DNA of 38,162 bases, from IMG/VR virus record IMGVR_UViG_3300047299_000161, positions 1-38,162 of that record, one strand, 5' to 3'. The notes beneath the pieces are model-generated. The model was not told the DNA's origin, did no database searches, and saw only the letters and a program-made list of their open reading frames with translations. Within the stretch, counting starts at the first letter, position 1. Each line of letters begins with the position of its first letter. Positions 21,790 through 29,402 of the stretch are shown here, piece after piece. The translations under genes were made by a program, and so were the position numbers. This stretch comes from a virus.

Positions 21790-22200
21790 TTATAATTTTA
21801 TTTCAAAACGGTTACGCATATTTCCTAAAGTGGCATCTGGCACGTTATGCTGATTTACTCCGCCATGTCTATTCTCTACAATTACGGTAAAGACAGTATA
21901 ACCATACATCATTGCCAAATCAAAATATGGCTTCATTTCCCACTCTTGAGTAAAGGTGTTTGACACTGCAATTTCTCGATAGAATTGGTCATTCACTAAT
22001 GAGTCTTTCATCATAATTTCAACGCGGTTTCTGCACCACTCGTGAGCTTCTTTTATTTTAGACATGTCGAACTTGTATTCTCCATCTATCATAAAATATT
22101 TGTCAGCTTCACAAACTAAAAAGTCTGAGCCAACTATCGCTTCAGCAAATGTTGATTTTCCAGAACCTGGTAATCCTCTTACAATATACAATTTTTTCAT
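21790..22200 (-). CDS. P-loop (poly)nucleotide kinase-like protein, AAA_33 type (136 aa)
   Basis: I start at the ATG giving MKKLYIVRGLPGSGKST, which avoids running into the upstream stop; a start at 22224 would add eight residues. The Walker A is GLPGSGKST (9-17). DFLVCEADKYF and VSNTFTQEWEMKPY match the small kinase domain found in T4 Pnkp, N4BP2 and many phage kinases. Likely phosphorylates 5'-OH ends of RNA/DNA. It is directly downstream of the metallophosphoesterase, the same order of activities as the kinase and phosphatase modules of bacterial Pnkp. Confidence 0.75.
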   Translation of the reverse strand: MKKLYIVRGLPGSGKSTFAEAIVGSDFLVCEADKYFMIDGEYKFDMSKIKEAHEWCRNRVEIMMKDSLVNDQFYREIAVSNTFTQEWEMKPYFDLAMMYGYTVFTVIVENRHGGVNQHNVPDATLGNMRNRFEIKL

Positions 22201-22204
22201 AATC

Positions 22205-22849
22205 TTAAATTTCGTGATGGTCAAAGTGAAACATTGATTTAATAGGTTGCTTCTTCATGATAGCAAGAACTTCATTCAATGGAATAGGAGCCAAGTCATT
22301 TCCGTCAACTCCAACATCCATCATTTTACCCGGGCCAACTCTACGACCTTTTGGTAAGTGAACGTGGCCATGTAAGTGCATTACTCCTTGACCCATGTCT
22401 TGCCAACTTGCTATCGGGAAGTGGCTTAAGATGAAACGGTGTTTCATGGCAGGCTCACCCTTGGACTTTGCCTGCTCCACTATAGTCAAATAACAGTATT
22501 GATGAACCGACGTGAAAATGTCTTGGATGTCCTCCTTGTTATTCTGAATATGGTGGTCATGGTTACCCAAGATCAAGTGTATGTTCTTACATACCAATTG
22601 ATTTCTGAAATTAGAGATAGATTCAAAGCCTCCAAAGCTCCAGTCACCCAGGTGTATTAGGATGTCATTCTCATCTACCACCTCATTAATCTTATTAACT
22701 ATTACGGAGTTCATGTGGCTTAACGTGTCAAAGTCTCGTGTCCCTCTAGAGCCATCCCATTCTGAAACACCACGGCAAATGTTTGTGTGGTTGTAATGGG
22801 TATCGCTGGTGAAGAATACTCTTTGTCCTTTTTCTACTACTATTTTCAT
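22205..22849 (-). CDS. Calcineurin-like metallophosphoesterase (214 aa)
   Basis: All metal-site motifs are present: SDTHYNH (15-21), HLGDWSFGG (about 66-74), LGNHDHH (about 93-99), ILSHFPI and the terminal HLHGHVH. Such small phage phosphoesterases remove phosphates from nucleotides or nucleic-acid ends; the related domain in bacterial Pnkp removes 2',3'-cyclic and 3'-phosphates. First gene after promoter copy f, followed within five bases by the kinase. In this setting RNA 3'-end healing is a reasonable inference. Confidence 0.85.
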   Translation of the reverse strand: MKIVVEKGQRVFFTSDTHYNHTNICRGVSEWDGSRGTRDFDTLSHMNSVIVNKINEVVDENDILIHLGDWSFGGFESISNFRNQLVCKNIHLILGNHDHHIQNNKEDIQDIFTSVHQYCYLTIVEQAKSKGEPAMKHRFILSHFPIASWQDMGQGVMHLHGHVHLPKGRRVGPGKMMDVGVDGNDLAPIPLNEVLAIMKKQPIKSMFHFDHHEI

Positions 22850-22864
22850 CTTGTTTAATTGTTA

Positions 22865-22916
22865 GGTAAATATAACCAATTCCCACGACCTGGAAAAACT
22901 TTTTAGCAATTATTTT
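22865..22916 (-). promoter_or_regulatory. Repeated phage promoter, copy f (phosphoesterase/kinase unit)
   Basis: AATAATTGCTAAAAAGTTTT, TCCAGGTCGTGGGAATTGG, TTATATTTACCTAACAATT. Overlaps the stop of the 123-aa gene and sits 16 nt before the phosphoesterase ATG. Confidence 0.8.
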
Positions 22917-23281
22917 CTAATTTCTTCGATCGCAGATTGAGGCATTGTTCTAACACAATACTCGACCACGTGCTTCAACTCGGATGCTGACATTACCAAC
23001 ATTGATACAGAAAGCTGAGTTCCATAAGGAGTTTCATTCTCCTCAAAAGAATCTTTGTATTTTTCCATTAATTCTGAACTAAATCTTTGAATCATTTCTC
23101 GCTTTGAAATTTCTTTAACATCTAAACCAATTTCATTGTGTTGCATTTCATGTGAAATAATATGATTACATCGAACGTAATTTGATTCAAGAATAGACCC
23201 TTGTTTAAAATTTTTCAATACCTTTAAAAGTTCTGAATGTACTTCAATTCCATCCATATTAATGTTGTCTGTGCTTTTCAT
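22910..23281 (-). CDS. Hypothetical protein (123 aa)
   Basis: Starts MKSTDNINMDGIEVHSELLK; helical, with HIISHEMQHNEIG at about 45-57, a His-rich HExxH-like stretch (H-E-M-Q-H). This matches the HExxH consensus literally, so a metallopeptidase cannot be excluded, though no further zinc ligand is obvious. Four bases downstream of the NAMPT gene. Confidence 0.65.
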   Translation of the reverse strand: MKSTDNINMDGIEVHSELLKVLKNFKQGSILESNYVRCNHIISHEMQHNEIGLDVKEISKREMIQRFSSELMEKYKDSFEENETPYGTQLSVSMLVMSASELKHVVEYCVRTMPQSAIEEIRK

Positions 23282-23285
23282 AGAA

Positions 23286-24806
23286 TTATTTTAATTTAGC
23301 TCTAATTTCAGTTAAAGTTGTTTGATTTTCAAATTGACCATCTTTGTAGATAGTTTGTAATTCACCATTTTTCTCATTGTCCCAAGTCACTTTATCAACT
23401 AACATATACCCATTTTCATTACTTTTAGTAACATGTAACAATCCAGTTGCAGATTTTTTAGTACCATCATCAGTGATTGGATCTTTAAAGATCTCACGAC
23501 CTTCAATCCATTCTGGATTTGCATTTTTATTAAAAGCTTGATTAAGTCTTTCAGTTGCAACATCCCAGCGTTTAACTTCAACGTAAGTAGCTTTCATTGC
23601 AAAACCAAAAGTATCTCGGGTGTTATATTGATATGTGAAACTTCCAACGCCTAATACAATATTTGTACTTGCAAATCCTTTTGCTTCTAAACGTCTACAG
23701 ATTTCGTCAGCTCTTTCAATTGTGATAGAATCTCCATAGATTGCTCCAATATGAGGGTCAAGAACTTTATAACCTTGTTCGTTGATAGTTCCACCAAATA
23801 CATCCCATAATAATTCAATAACTCCTTTGTATTTTGCGTCTTTTAAACCATATTCACTCAATGGTGTTTGTAGTCCACAAATAATATCTACAGGATCTCC
23901 AGAGTCAGGACGAATAACTACTTTACCATCTCTTGCTAAAATCTCTTCTTTCAAAGTAACTACATGTTCGGTACAAACTTTCCATAAGTCCCATGTATCT
24001 GATACGATTGAAAGAATTCCAGTTGGATATGTTTTCATCAAATTTCGGAATGTACCAACTTCATCGTCCTTAGTTCCAGCACACATTACTGAGTGTTCAG
24101 TAGCATTCACAGAACCAGCTACGAATTCAGTTTCATTGTAATATTTACGTGCTCCAAAGATTGCCGGTAAGCTATCTGAACCTGAGAAACTTGTTAAGTG
24201 ACCAAGACCTGAAGAGATTACAGCATCAACTGAATCCATACCTCTCATCGAGAAGTCATGTCCTTGCCAATCAATAAACCAGCTTCTTTCCGCATCCGTC
24301 TTTTCTTGCCACTTAGTTAATACCTTACGATATTGGTGCGCAATTGTCGCAGAAGTCATTGGTTTCCATAACAAGTTAGAGATGATTGTCTCTAAGTAGT
24401 TAGTTATCCAAAAGAAATCTGGGTGAGTATTGTAAATTGTCAAAACAGGGACCTTGATAGGGACTAGAGTACCTTCTGGAAGTGCTTTAACTGCAATTGG
24501 TAAATAACCCAAATCATGTAAAGCTTCAAAGTGACTAACATCGTAATCAGTGTTTAAATACATTGACAACTCGCGTTTCATTTCACCACAAACTTCATCT
24601 TTAGGTTTGCTAAAGAAATCTTTTTGAAAGGCTTCATGAATTTGTTGCATTACCATCTGTTGACCAAAAGAGACAACCTGGTCACATCCTTTAGGTGCAT
24701 ATTTATTACTACGAGGAGTAAAGTTAGAATAGACTAATGTAGTTCCCTTTGGGTACTGTTGGTGATGGCCTGTTTTGTAGCCGTCTGTTAAAAGTAATGG
24801 ATTCAT
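23286..24806 (-). CDS. Nicotinamide phosphoribosyltransferase homologue (NAMPT/NadV; possible Namat)
   Basis: 506 aa, close to human NAMPT (491). The opening LLTDGYKTGHHQQYP is diagnostic. HDFSMRGM (183-190), SGSDS (208-212), ATEHS with His238, RPDSGDP (299-305) and a late TRDTFGFAMKATYVE-type segment fit the substrate and PRPP sites. NAMPT makes NMN from nicotinamide and PRPP. In the phage NARP1 pathway a NAMPT homologue instead joins nicotinamide to ADPR-pyrophosphate, giving NAD directly. A divergent PRPP-synthetase homologue at 27807 under the same promoter type makes that alternative attractive. It heads the promoter-g unit. Confidence 0.93.
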   Translation of the reverse strand: MNPLLLTDGYKTGHHQQYPKGTTLVYSNFTPRSNKYAPKGCDQVVSFGQQMVMQQIHEAFQKDFFSKPKDEVCGEMKRELSMYLNTDYDVSHFEALHDLGYLPIAVKALPEGTLVPIKVPVLTIYNTHPDFFWITNYLETIISNLLWKPMTSATIAHQYRKVLTKWQEKTDAERSWFIDWQGHDFSMRGMDSVDAVISSGLGHLTSFSGSDSLPAIFGARKYYNETEFVAGSVNATEHSVMCAGTKDDEVGTFRNLMKTYPTGILSIVSDTWDLWKVCTEHVVTLKEEILARDGKVVIRPDSGDPVDIICGLQTPLSEYGLKDAKYKGVIELLWDVFGGTINEQGYKVLDPHIGAIYGDSITIERADEICRRLEAKGFASTNIVLGVGSFTYQYNTRDTFGFAMKATYVEVKRWDVATERLNQAFNKNANPEWIEGREIFKDPITDDGTKKSATGLLHVTKSNENGYMLVDKVTWDNEKNGELQTIYKDGQFENQTTLTEIRAKLK

Positions 24807-24827
24807 ATCTGTTTGTTTTTAAATCTA

Positions 24828-24881
24828 GGTAAATATACAACTAATTTCTGACATGTGAAAACGTTTTTTCAATTATTTTTA
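24828..24881 (-). promoter_or_regulatory. Repeated phage promoter, copy g (NAMPT)
   Basis: AATAATTGAAAAAACG, TTTTCACATGTCAGAAATTAG, TTGTATATTTACCTAG. The most divergent copy: the GGG block is reduced but AATAATTG and the -7 box are kept. It overlaps the stop of the 144-aa gene. Confidence 0.65.
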
Positions 24882-25313
24882 AAAATTTATTGCATCTTCT
24901 TCAGCGTTAATAGCTGCAATCGTAATTAGCTTATAATCTTCTGAAACATGTGCAGGAATTCCTAATAAATTATGGGTTTCGACCGGCATTTCACCTTTTA
25001 GTGTTGCTTGACCTCCTGGTCTAAAACGAACATCTGTGTTTTCATCTATCATTCTTCGTAATTCAACACCCTTAGGTGTATTAATCAGTTCAATATCACA
25101 ATACAATACATCGTTAGAAATATATGCATTAGAATAAGTGAATGCTGATTCGGACAATGAAATTTCTAAACCTTCTGGAAAACCAATAGTTCCTATGTTT
25201 TTATTAACATCTGAATTAATTTGATTCTTGATTGTTTCAAGAACTTCAATCGGATAACGTCGATTATTTTTTGTTGGCTCAGTATTGAGTATAAGTTGAT
25301 TATATAGTTTCAT
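24879..25313 (-). CDS. Hypothetical protein, weak prohead-protease resemblance (144 aa)
   Basis: Starts MKLYNQLILNTEPTKNNRRYPIEVL. An N-R-R-Y-P motif after the first strand, then INTPKGVELRRMIDENTDVRFRPGGQATLKG, resembles the layout of small T4-type prohead protease-like proteins, but no clear catalytic set is visible. It lies among metabolic genes, not head genes. Keep as hypothetical. Confidence 0.55.
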   Translation of the reverse strand: MKLYNQLILNTEPTKNNRRYPIEVLETIKNQINSDVNKNIGTIGFPEGLEISLSESAFTYSNAYISNDVLYCDIELINTPKGVELRRMIDENTDVRFRPGGQATLKGEMPVETHNLLGIPAHVSEDYKLITIAAINAEEDAINF

Positions 25314-25323
25314 TATAATTCTA

Positions 25324-25647
25324 TTAATTGCTTAATTCATGAATCGATTCACGCTGATTATCAACTTCCACCTCCTCGATAAAAGGTTGATTTTCTAATT
25401 CTTCAATCACAATGTTAATTGCTTCGGGATAATGTTGTCCTTGTCCTGGTAGAAAAGAAATGCCGGCAAGTCCTAACACTTCGTTATCGATATAATGTCT
25501 GTTCTTACCTTTACCATTTAAAATTTGGTGGTCCATTGACACATCATTCCAATCACCTAATACTAATTTATGTCCACCTTTATTTTTGTGAACTAATCTA
25601 ATAATGTTATTGTGACTGAAGTTCTTAATAAATTCTCCTAATTTCAT
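25324..25647 (-). CDS. Hypothetical protein (107 aa)
   Basis: Starts MKLGEFIKNFSHNNIIRLVHKNKGGHKLV. The N-terminal part looks like a small beta-rich phage domain; an acidic tail (VDNQRESIHELSN) follows. A similar opening occurs in many phage proteins without known role. It is sandwiched between YqeY and the 144-aa gene with gaps of four and ten bases. Confidence 0.65.
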   Translation of the reverse strand: MKLGEFIKNFSHNNIIRLVHKNKGGHKLVLGDWNDVSMDHQILNGKGKNRHYIDNEVLGLAGISFLPGQGQHYPEAINIVIEELENQPFIEEVEVDNQRESIHELSN

Positions 25648-25651
25648 ATTC

Positions 25652-26110
25652 TTATAATTCTATTAATTGATTAACTAACATTTTTACAGTTCCAATATCT
25701 GCACGGCCTTGATATTGCTTATTGAATTCTCCAATAGTTTTACCAACAAGAGCTTGTGGATTTTTAATAGTCACTGAAAAATCCTGTAGAATTTCTTTAA
25801 GTGCTAATGTAATCTCTTGCTCGCTCATTTGGGCTGGCATATAATTTCGAAGAACGCATGCTTCTGCAGCCTCTTTATGTGCCAATTCTGGTCTGCCACC
25901 TCTTTCATACATTGCAATTGATTCTTCACGTTGCTTAATTGCCTTTGTAATTAATTTCAAGACTTCAGTGTCTGAAATTTCAGCGTTACCATTAGCTTTT
26001 TCAGCCACCGTAATTACTGATTTAATACCGCTTAGAGCCGCTTTAGCATCTAAGTCTTTTGCTTTCATTGCAGTTAAAAAATCTGCATTTATCTTTTCTT
26101 TAATTGTCAT
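25652..26110 (-). CDS. YqeY/GatB C-terminal-like protein (152 aa)
   Basis: MTIKEKINADFLTAMKAKDLDAKAALSGIKS and KAIKQREESIAMYERGGRPELAHKEAAEACVLRNYMP are split over the two characteristic helices of YqeY, and the C-terminal GKTIGEFNKQYQGRADIGTV matches the GatB/YqeY tail (G-x-x-D). The full family length is about 150 aa, so it is complete. The related GatB domain contacts tRNA in the Gln/Asn amidotransferase. A role in tRNA handling is plausible given the tRNA genes, but YqeY function is not settled. Confidence 0.9.
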   Translation of the reverse strand: MTIKEKINADFLTAMKAKDLDAKAALSGIKSVITVAEKANGNAEISDTEVLKLITKAIKQREESIAMYERGGRPELAHKEAAEACVLRNYMPAQMSEQEITLALKEILQDFSVTIKNPQALVGKTIGEFNKQYQGRADIGTVKMLVNQLIEL

Positions 26111-26114
26111 TTTT

Positions 26115-26348
26115 TTAAATTTTTAAAAGTTCAACTCTAAATAAATCCTTATCTTTCTTCCAAATCTTTTCTAATCTTTTCATTTCTTTAATAAAGATTG
26201 CATGATTATCTGGATTCATTTTACCGTGCTTAGATTCAAGAGCGATATATGCATCTCCTCTCATTGTAGTCCATTCTTTCATACAACCAGAACAAATTCT
26301 TCGATTGTCAAAGATATTCTTTTCATGGCACCTAATACAAGTTCTCAT
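26115..26348 (-). CDS. Small zinc-ribbon protein (77 aa)
   Basis: MRTCIRCHEKNIFDNRRICSG-type start with Cys-x-x-Cys at 4-7 and a second Cys-x-x-Cys at about 19-22, then a helical Lys-rich tail. Its ATG overlaps the stop of the 59-aa gene (ATGA). Likely binds zinc; function unknown. Confidence 0.7.
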   Translation of the reverse strand: MRTCIRCHEKNIFDNRRICSGCMKEWTTMRGDAYIALESKHGKMNPDNHAIFIKEMKRLEKIWKKDKDLFRVELLKI

Positions 26349-26524
26349 TCTCTTGGTTTTGCGTTATCTTCTAAATCATGCAGTGTATGACAGTTATTAC
26401 AACCAATATAAACTCTTTGATATGGTTCATTTGTGTCATCGTCTATTTCTTCAACTATCTCATAGTCAAACATGTCATTCTGACCACAATTTCCACAAAT
26501 GATATGTAATTTAGCGTGGGCCAT
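26345..26524 (-). CDS. Small zinc-ribbon protein (59 aa)
   Basis: Frame starts MAHAKLHIICGNCGQNDMF and contains a second Cys-x-x-Cys in IGCNNCHTLHDL, so it has a classic two-knuckle zinc ribbon separated by an acidic loop (EEIDDDTNEP). The stop forms an ATGA overlap with the next gene and its start overlaps the 63-aa gene. Missed by a length cut-off but well supported. Confidence 0.75.
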   Translation of the reverse strand: MAHAKLHIICGNCGQNDMFDYEIVEEIDDDTNEPYQRVYIGCNNCHTLHDLEDNAKPRE

Positions 26525-26702
26525 CTTCTACATTTGTTACGATTGTGAACATTACAGGATAGGCGCTAATAAGTTTATTAGTGTCTCCATACTCACCTTC
26601 CCAAAAACAATATGCACCATCTTTTATGGTCATTTCACGACATTGAATATACTCTACAGTAACATCACCGTCAATTCTACATTTTACTTTATAATTTGCC
26701 AT
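26511..26702 (-). CDS. Hypothetical protein (63 aa)
   Basis: Starts MANYKVKCRIDGDVTVEYIQC; beta-rich small protein with no motif. Both ends overlap neighbours, consistent with a translated gene in a packed unit. Confidence 0.65.
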   Translation of the reverse strand: MANYKVKCRIDGDVTVEYIQCREMTIKDGAYCFWEGEYGDTNKLISAYPVMFTIVTNVEDGPR

Positions 26703-27051
26703 TTTCTTTTTTTAAACGTTCAAGACCTTCTTCAATCATTTCAGATAGGCACGTACCTCCATTATAAAATTCCATAAAGAACGTAATAGTTCCATCTTCA
26801 TTAGGAATCATAATGTCTGCATATCCGTCTTCACCTTCAATGTGGTCGAAGACTTCCCATATTTCGCCATCCGTTATAAAATATTCATCATGGAAATGAT
26901 CTCTAAATTGTTCTTCCCATGAATCATTATAAGATGAAATTTCAGTGATGCCTTTCATTTGGCATTTTTCTTTGCACCAATCTTCTATGTTCCAATTTTC
27001 TGATAGTTCGATCTTGCGTAACTTACCAAAGTGTAATTCGTTCTGACTCAT
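26689..27051 (-). CDS. Hypothetical acidic protein (120 aa)
   Basis: Starts MSQNELHFGKLRKIELSENW. Strongly acidic and aromatic (WEEQFRDHFHDEYF, VFDHIEGEDGYADIM), resembling small phage proteins that may mimic DNA. No family recognised. Its ATG overlaps the stop of the 51-aa membrane gene. Confidence 0.65.
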   Translation of the reverse strand: MSQNELHFGKLRKIELSENWNIEDWCKEKCQMKGITEISSYNDSWEEQFRDHFHDEYFITDGEIWEVFDHIEGEDGYADIMIPNEDGTITFFMEFYNGGTCLSEMIEEGLERLKKENGKL

Positions 27052-27206
27052 TATTTGTTGTCTTGATTAAATCCTGTTATTTTAACAAGCAAATAAAATG
27101 GAATTAAGATTGCCCAAAACTGCCAATCTGTAATTGTTAATTTTGCAAATGCGCTAAGAGCAAATCCAAGATAAGCAGGTGCTAAAATATCTTTAAATCT
27201 TTTCAT
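27051..27206 (-). CDS. Small membrane protein (51 aa)
   Basis: MKRFKDILAPAYLGFALSAF followed by WQFWAILIPFYLLVKI: two hydrophobic helices with a basic start. The TAATG overlap downstream and the three-base gap after the macrodomain gene support it. Function unknown. Confidence 0.7.
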   Translation of the reverse strand: MKRFKDILAPAYLGFALSAFAKLTITDWQFWAILIPFYLLVKITGFNQDNK

Positions 27207-27209
27207 TCT

Positions 27210-27683
27210 TTATGGTTTATAAATTACTACTGACACTTTCATGTCTTTTAATTCTGTTTGAATAATCTGCTTAATTTGGTTCCAATCTCCTCCAGCTAAT
27301 CCAGCTCCAATCTTTGGTAAGCCAATGTGTTTACCTTTAAATCTATAATTAATTTTACGCATACACATTGTTAAGGCCTCGTAATCAATTGGCTTAGCGT
27401 CTCCATCCTTATGGTTTCTACCATAATTAAACTGAGTATATGAATTAACAACAAAAGGAATAGGACCTTCTCGTTCAATGAACCACTCAATCTGTCCCAA
27501 TTTATTTATGTCTCCTTTACGAGTAAAAGATTCAAGACTGTATTGGTCAACTCCAAAGGCTTTTGCCATTTGAGGTGCTATTCCAGCTCCCATTTGACAC
27601 ATGCAATTACAACCGTGTGTGATTACGTCAAACTTACCTTCTTTGGCTAATTGAATTAAGTCGCCTTCGATTTCTTGATACAT
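27210..27683 (-). CDS. Macrodomain protein (ADP-ribose-binding or -processing)
   Basis: 157 aa. VITHGCNCMCQMGAGIAPQM (about 20-39) holds the Asn/Gly-rich catalytic loop, and IGLPKIGAGLAGGDWNQI (about 121-138) holds the second ADP-ribose loop of macrodomains such as Poa1p. These hydrolyse ADP-ribose-1''-phosphate or remove ADP-ribose. It is two genes downstream of the PRPP-synthetase homologue in the same unit, and NAMPT is nearby. It fits ADP-ribose metabolism, either of tRNA-repair by-products or of NADase products. Confidence 0.9.
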   Translation of the reverse strand: MYQEIEGDLIQLAKEGKFDVITHGCNCMCQMGAGIAPQMAKAFGVDQYSLESFTRKGDINKLGQIEWFIEREGPIPFVVNSYTQFNYGRNHKDGDAKPIDYEALTMCMRKINYRFKGKHIGLPKIGAGLAGGDWNQIKQIIQTELKDMKVSVVIYKP

Positions 27684-27805
27684 TATTCCTCCTCTTCGTT
27701 TTTAACGTCAGATTCTTCTACTTTTACTTCTTTCAAAACATACTTTGAACCTAAGATTACGTCATGTTCAAGTACTACTACTTCGATTGTTTCTTTCTTG
27801 CTCAT
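27683..27805 (-). CDS. Small acidic protein (40 aa)
   Basis: Frame starts MSKKETIEVVVLEHDVILGSK and ends in a Glu run. Its stop overlaps the macrodomain start (TAATG), and its ATG is one base past the PRPP-synthetase stop. The tight fit supports translation. Function unknown. Confidence 0.65.
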   Translation of the reverse strand: MSKKETIEVVVLEHDVILGSKYVLKEVKVEESDVKNEEEE

Positions 27806-27806
27806 A

Positions 27807-28718
27807 TTAAAATACATTAAATTGTTTTACTAAATTTGGTTTGGTTATACTTGACCCCTTGCTATTTGTAGTAGAAGCTCTGTCACCGTACTCCTTAGAT
27901 GTAATATCTTCATAAGAATTAGTGCAAAATACACCGTCAAACATTGCGTCAAGAGTATCGAAGCCTGCACTAAAGATTCCATGTGTCACTACTAAATAAA
28001 TTTTAGCAGTTGGACGACCATCTTTAATAGCTTTTGCTAACTCGACGAAAGTTCTACCACCATCACAAATATCATCAACGATAACGTATTTCAAATCTTT
28101 ATGTTGGTCTAACACGGGAATTTCAGTTCTTAGAATATTACCTGTCTTCATATCACGAACTTTATTAGCTGTGATTATCTTTTCAATGCCAAATTTCTTA
28201 GCAACATCAAAGATTTTCTTATAAGCGCCAGCATCTGGGCTTACTAAGCAAAAATTATCTACATCCGCTAATGGGTCAATATCCATTAAAGCGTACTTAA
28301 CAATCATGTGATTGTCAATTTTCTCATAATTATTTAAGCAAGCTTCCAATACATCTGAATGCGGGTCTAACACAACAACAGCTGTAAAATTCAATGAATT
28401 GATAATTGGACAAATTACTTGCTTTAAGTAATTAACACCACCTTCTTGAAATTTACGATCTGAACGAGAACCTAAGAAATATGGAGCATACAATACAATT
28501 TCGCGATTGGGCTTAATGTTTCTGATTGCGGCAACTGCGCAAATCAATAATTCAACATCTCTGAATGAATTTAAGCGAGTTACAATTTTTACAGCATCAC
28601 TATATCTTTCTAATGATTCAGTATCTGTTAAGTCTACTGTTTGCTGTCCATCTGGAAATTGACTGATTTTAAAACCAATATTTGAATTCTCTGGATAAGC
28701 TAAGTTTAATGTTATCAT
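27807..28718 (-). CDS. Ribose-phosphate pyrophosphokinase homologue (Prs; possible Adps)
   Basis: 303 aa. PRPP-binding loop VIVDDICDGGRT (212-223) is canonical, and VLDPHSD (117-122), LYAPYFLGSRSDRKF (76-90) and LVSPDAGAYK (158-167) are recognisable but divergent versions of Prs motifs. Prs transfers pyrophosphate from ATP to ribose-5-phosphate. Phage homologues of the NARP1 system (Adps) act on ADP-ribose instead. The altered substrate-side motifs and the linked NAMPT homologue and macrodomain gene are compatible with that. It is the first gene after promoter copy h. Confidence 0.92.
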   Translation of the reverse strand: MITLNLAYPENSNIGFKISQFPDGQQTVDLTDTESLERYSDAVKIVTRLNSFRDVELLICAVAAIRNIKPNREIVLYAPYFLGSRSDRKFQEGGVNYLKQVICPIINSLNFTAVVVLDPHSDVLEACLNNYEKIDNHMIVKYALMDIDPLADVDNFCLVSPDAGAYKKIFDVAKKFGIEKIITANKVRDMKTGNILRTEIPVLDQHKDLKYVIVDDICDGGRTFVELAKAIKDGRPTAKIYLVVTHGIFSAGFDTLDAMFDGVFCTNSYEDITSKEYGDRASTTNSKGSSITKPNLVKQFNVF

Positions 28719-28738
28719 CTGTTTATTTTTTAATTATA

Positions 28739-28791
28739 GGTAAATATAACTAATTGTTTCGACAATAAAAAATCTCGAGGCAATTATTTTC
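28739..28791 (-). promoter_or_regulatory. Repeated phage promoter, copy h (Prs/macrodomain unit)
   Basis: AATAATTGCCTCGAGATTTT, TTATTGTCGAAACAATTAG, TTATATTTACCTATAATT. The GGG block is replaced but TCG, AATTAG and the -7 box remain. It sits 21 nt before the ATG. Confidence 0.72.
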
Positions 28792-28799
28792 AAAAGTTA

Positions 28800-29402
28800 T
28801 TAACAATCCAAAGAATCTGGATAATATAACAAAGTTGGATTCTTTTTCTGAATGTCCAAATCAGGATACTTCTCTTTAAACTTCATCACATCAAACTTCT
28901 TAGTGATAAGGTGATGACCGCTTTTAGTTGGAATGATAGCTTCAATTTTTGGACCGTATGGTTTACATTTATGATCGATATAAGCCATCATTAATGGACT
29001 CGCCTCCTTTATGTCATCAACATCAATGATCCATCTCTTTTCTTGAGTTTTGATTTGCCCAACAACAGAATCGAATAAGCCTTTTTGATTGTTGTTTCCA
29101 TCCTGAATTCTTTGAGCTAGAGTAACCATCATGTTTAGCGAAACATCAAAATGATTCTGCTTCTGAACATGAATATAAGCACGTGCTTTAAACATTTCAC
29201 AAAGCTGCATGATCTCATCATATCTACGTTCTAGATGGTCTATGCTCTCAATACAATAAGTCTTAATAGTTCTTACTGATTGGTGATTGTCTCGTTCTCC
29301 TTCAGGCTGATCTTTCTTACGCTTAAAAACGTACAGCATGTAAAAGTCTCCCTTCTTTTCGAAGTTAAGTAAAGGTCTTATTAATTCTAAATTGTTAATC
29401 AT
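28800..29402 (-). CDS. Hypothetical protein with primase-like motifs (200 aa)
   Basis: The segment RWIIDVDDIKEASP (about 126-139) gives an h-h-D-h-D pattern, and PTKSGHHLITKKF (about 159-171) gives an S-x-x-H pattern, in the order of motifs I and II of archaeo-eukaryotic-type primases (AEP). No motif III is evident, so this is a weak match. N-terminal part MINNLELIRPLLNFEKKGD is not helpful. It overlaps the 57-aa gene before it. Confidence 0.6.
   Translation of the reverse strand: MINNLELIRPLLNFEKKGDFYMLYVFKRKKDQPEGERDNHQSVRTIKTYCIESIDHLERRYDEIMQLCEMFKARAYIHVQKQNHFDVSLNMMVTLAQRIQDGNNNQKGLFDSVVGQIKTQEKRWIIDVDDIKEASPLMMAYIDHKCKPYGPKIEAIIPTKSGHHLITKKFDVMKFKEKYPDLDIQKKNPTLLYYPDSLDC

Noticed and set aside
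23399-23581. Minus-strand 60-aa frame inside the NAMPT gene
   Set aside because: Alternative-frame shadow with low-complexity Leu/Lys content; the NAMPT frame is clearly coding.
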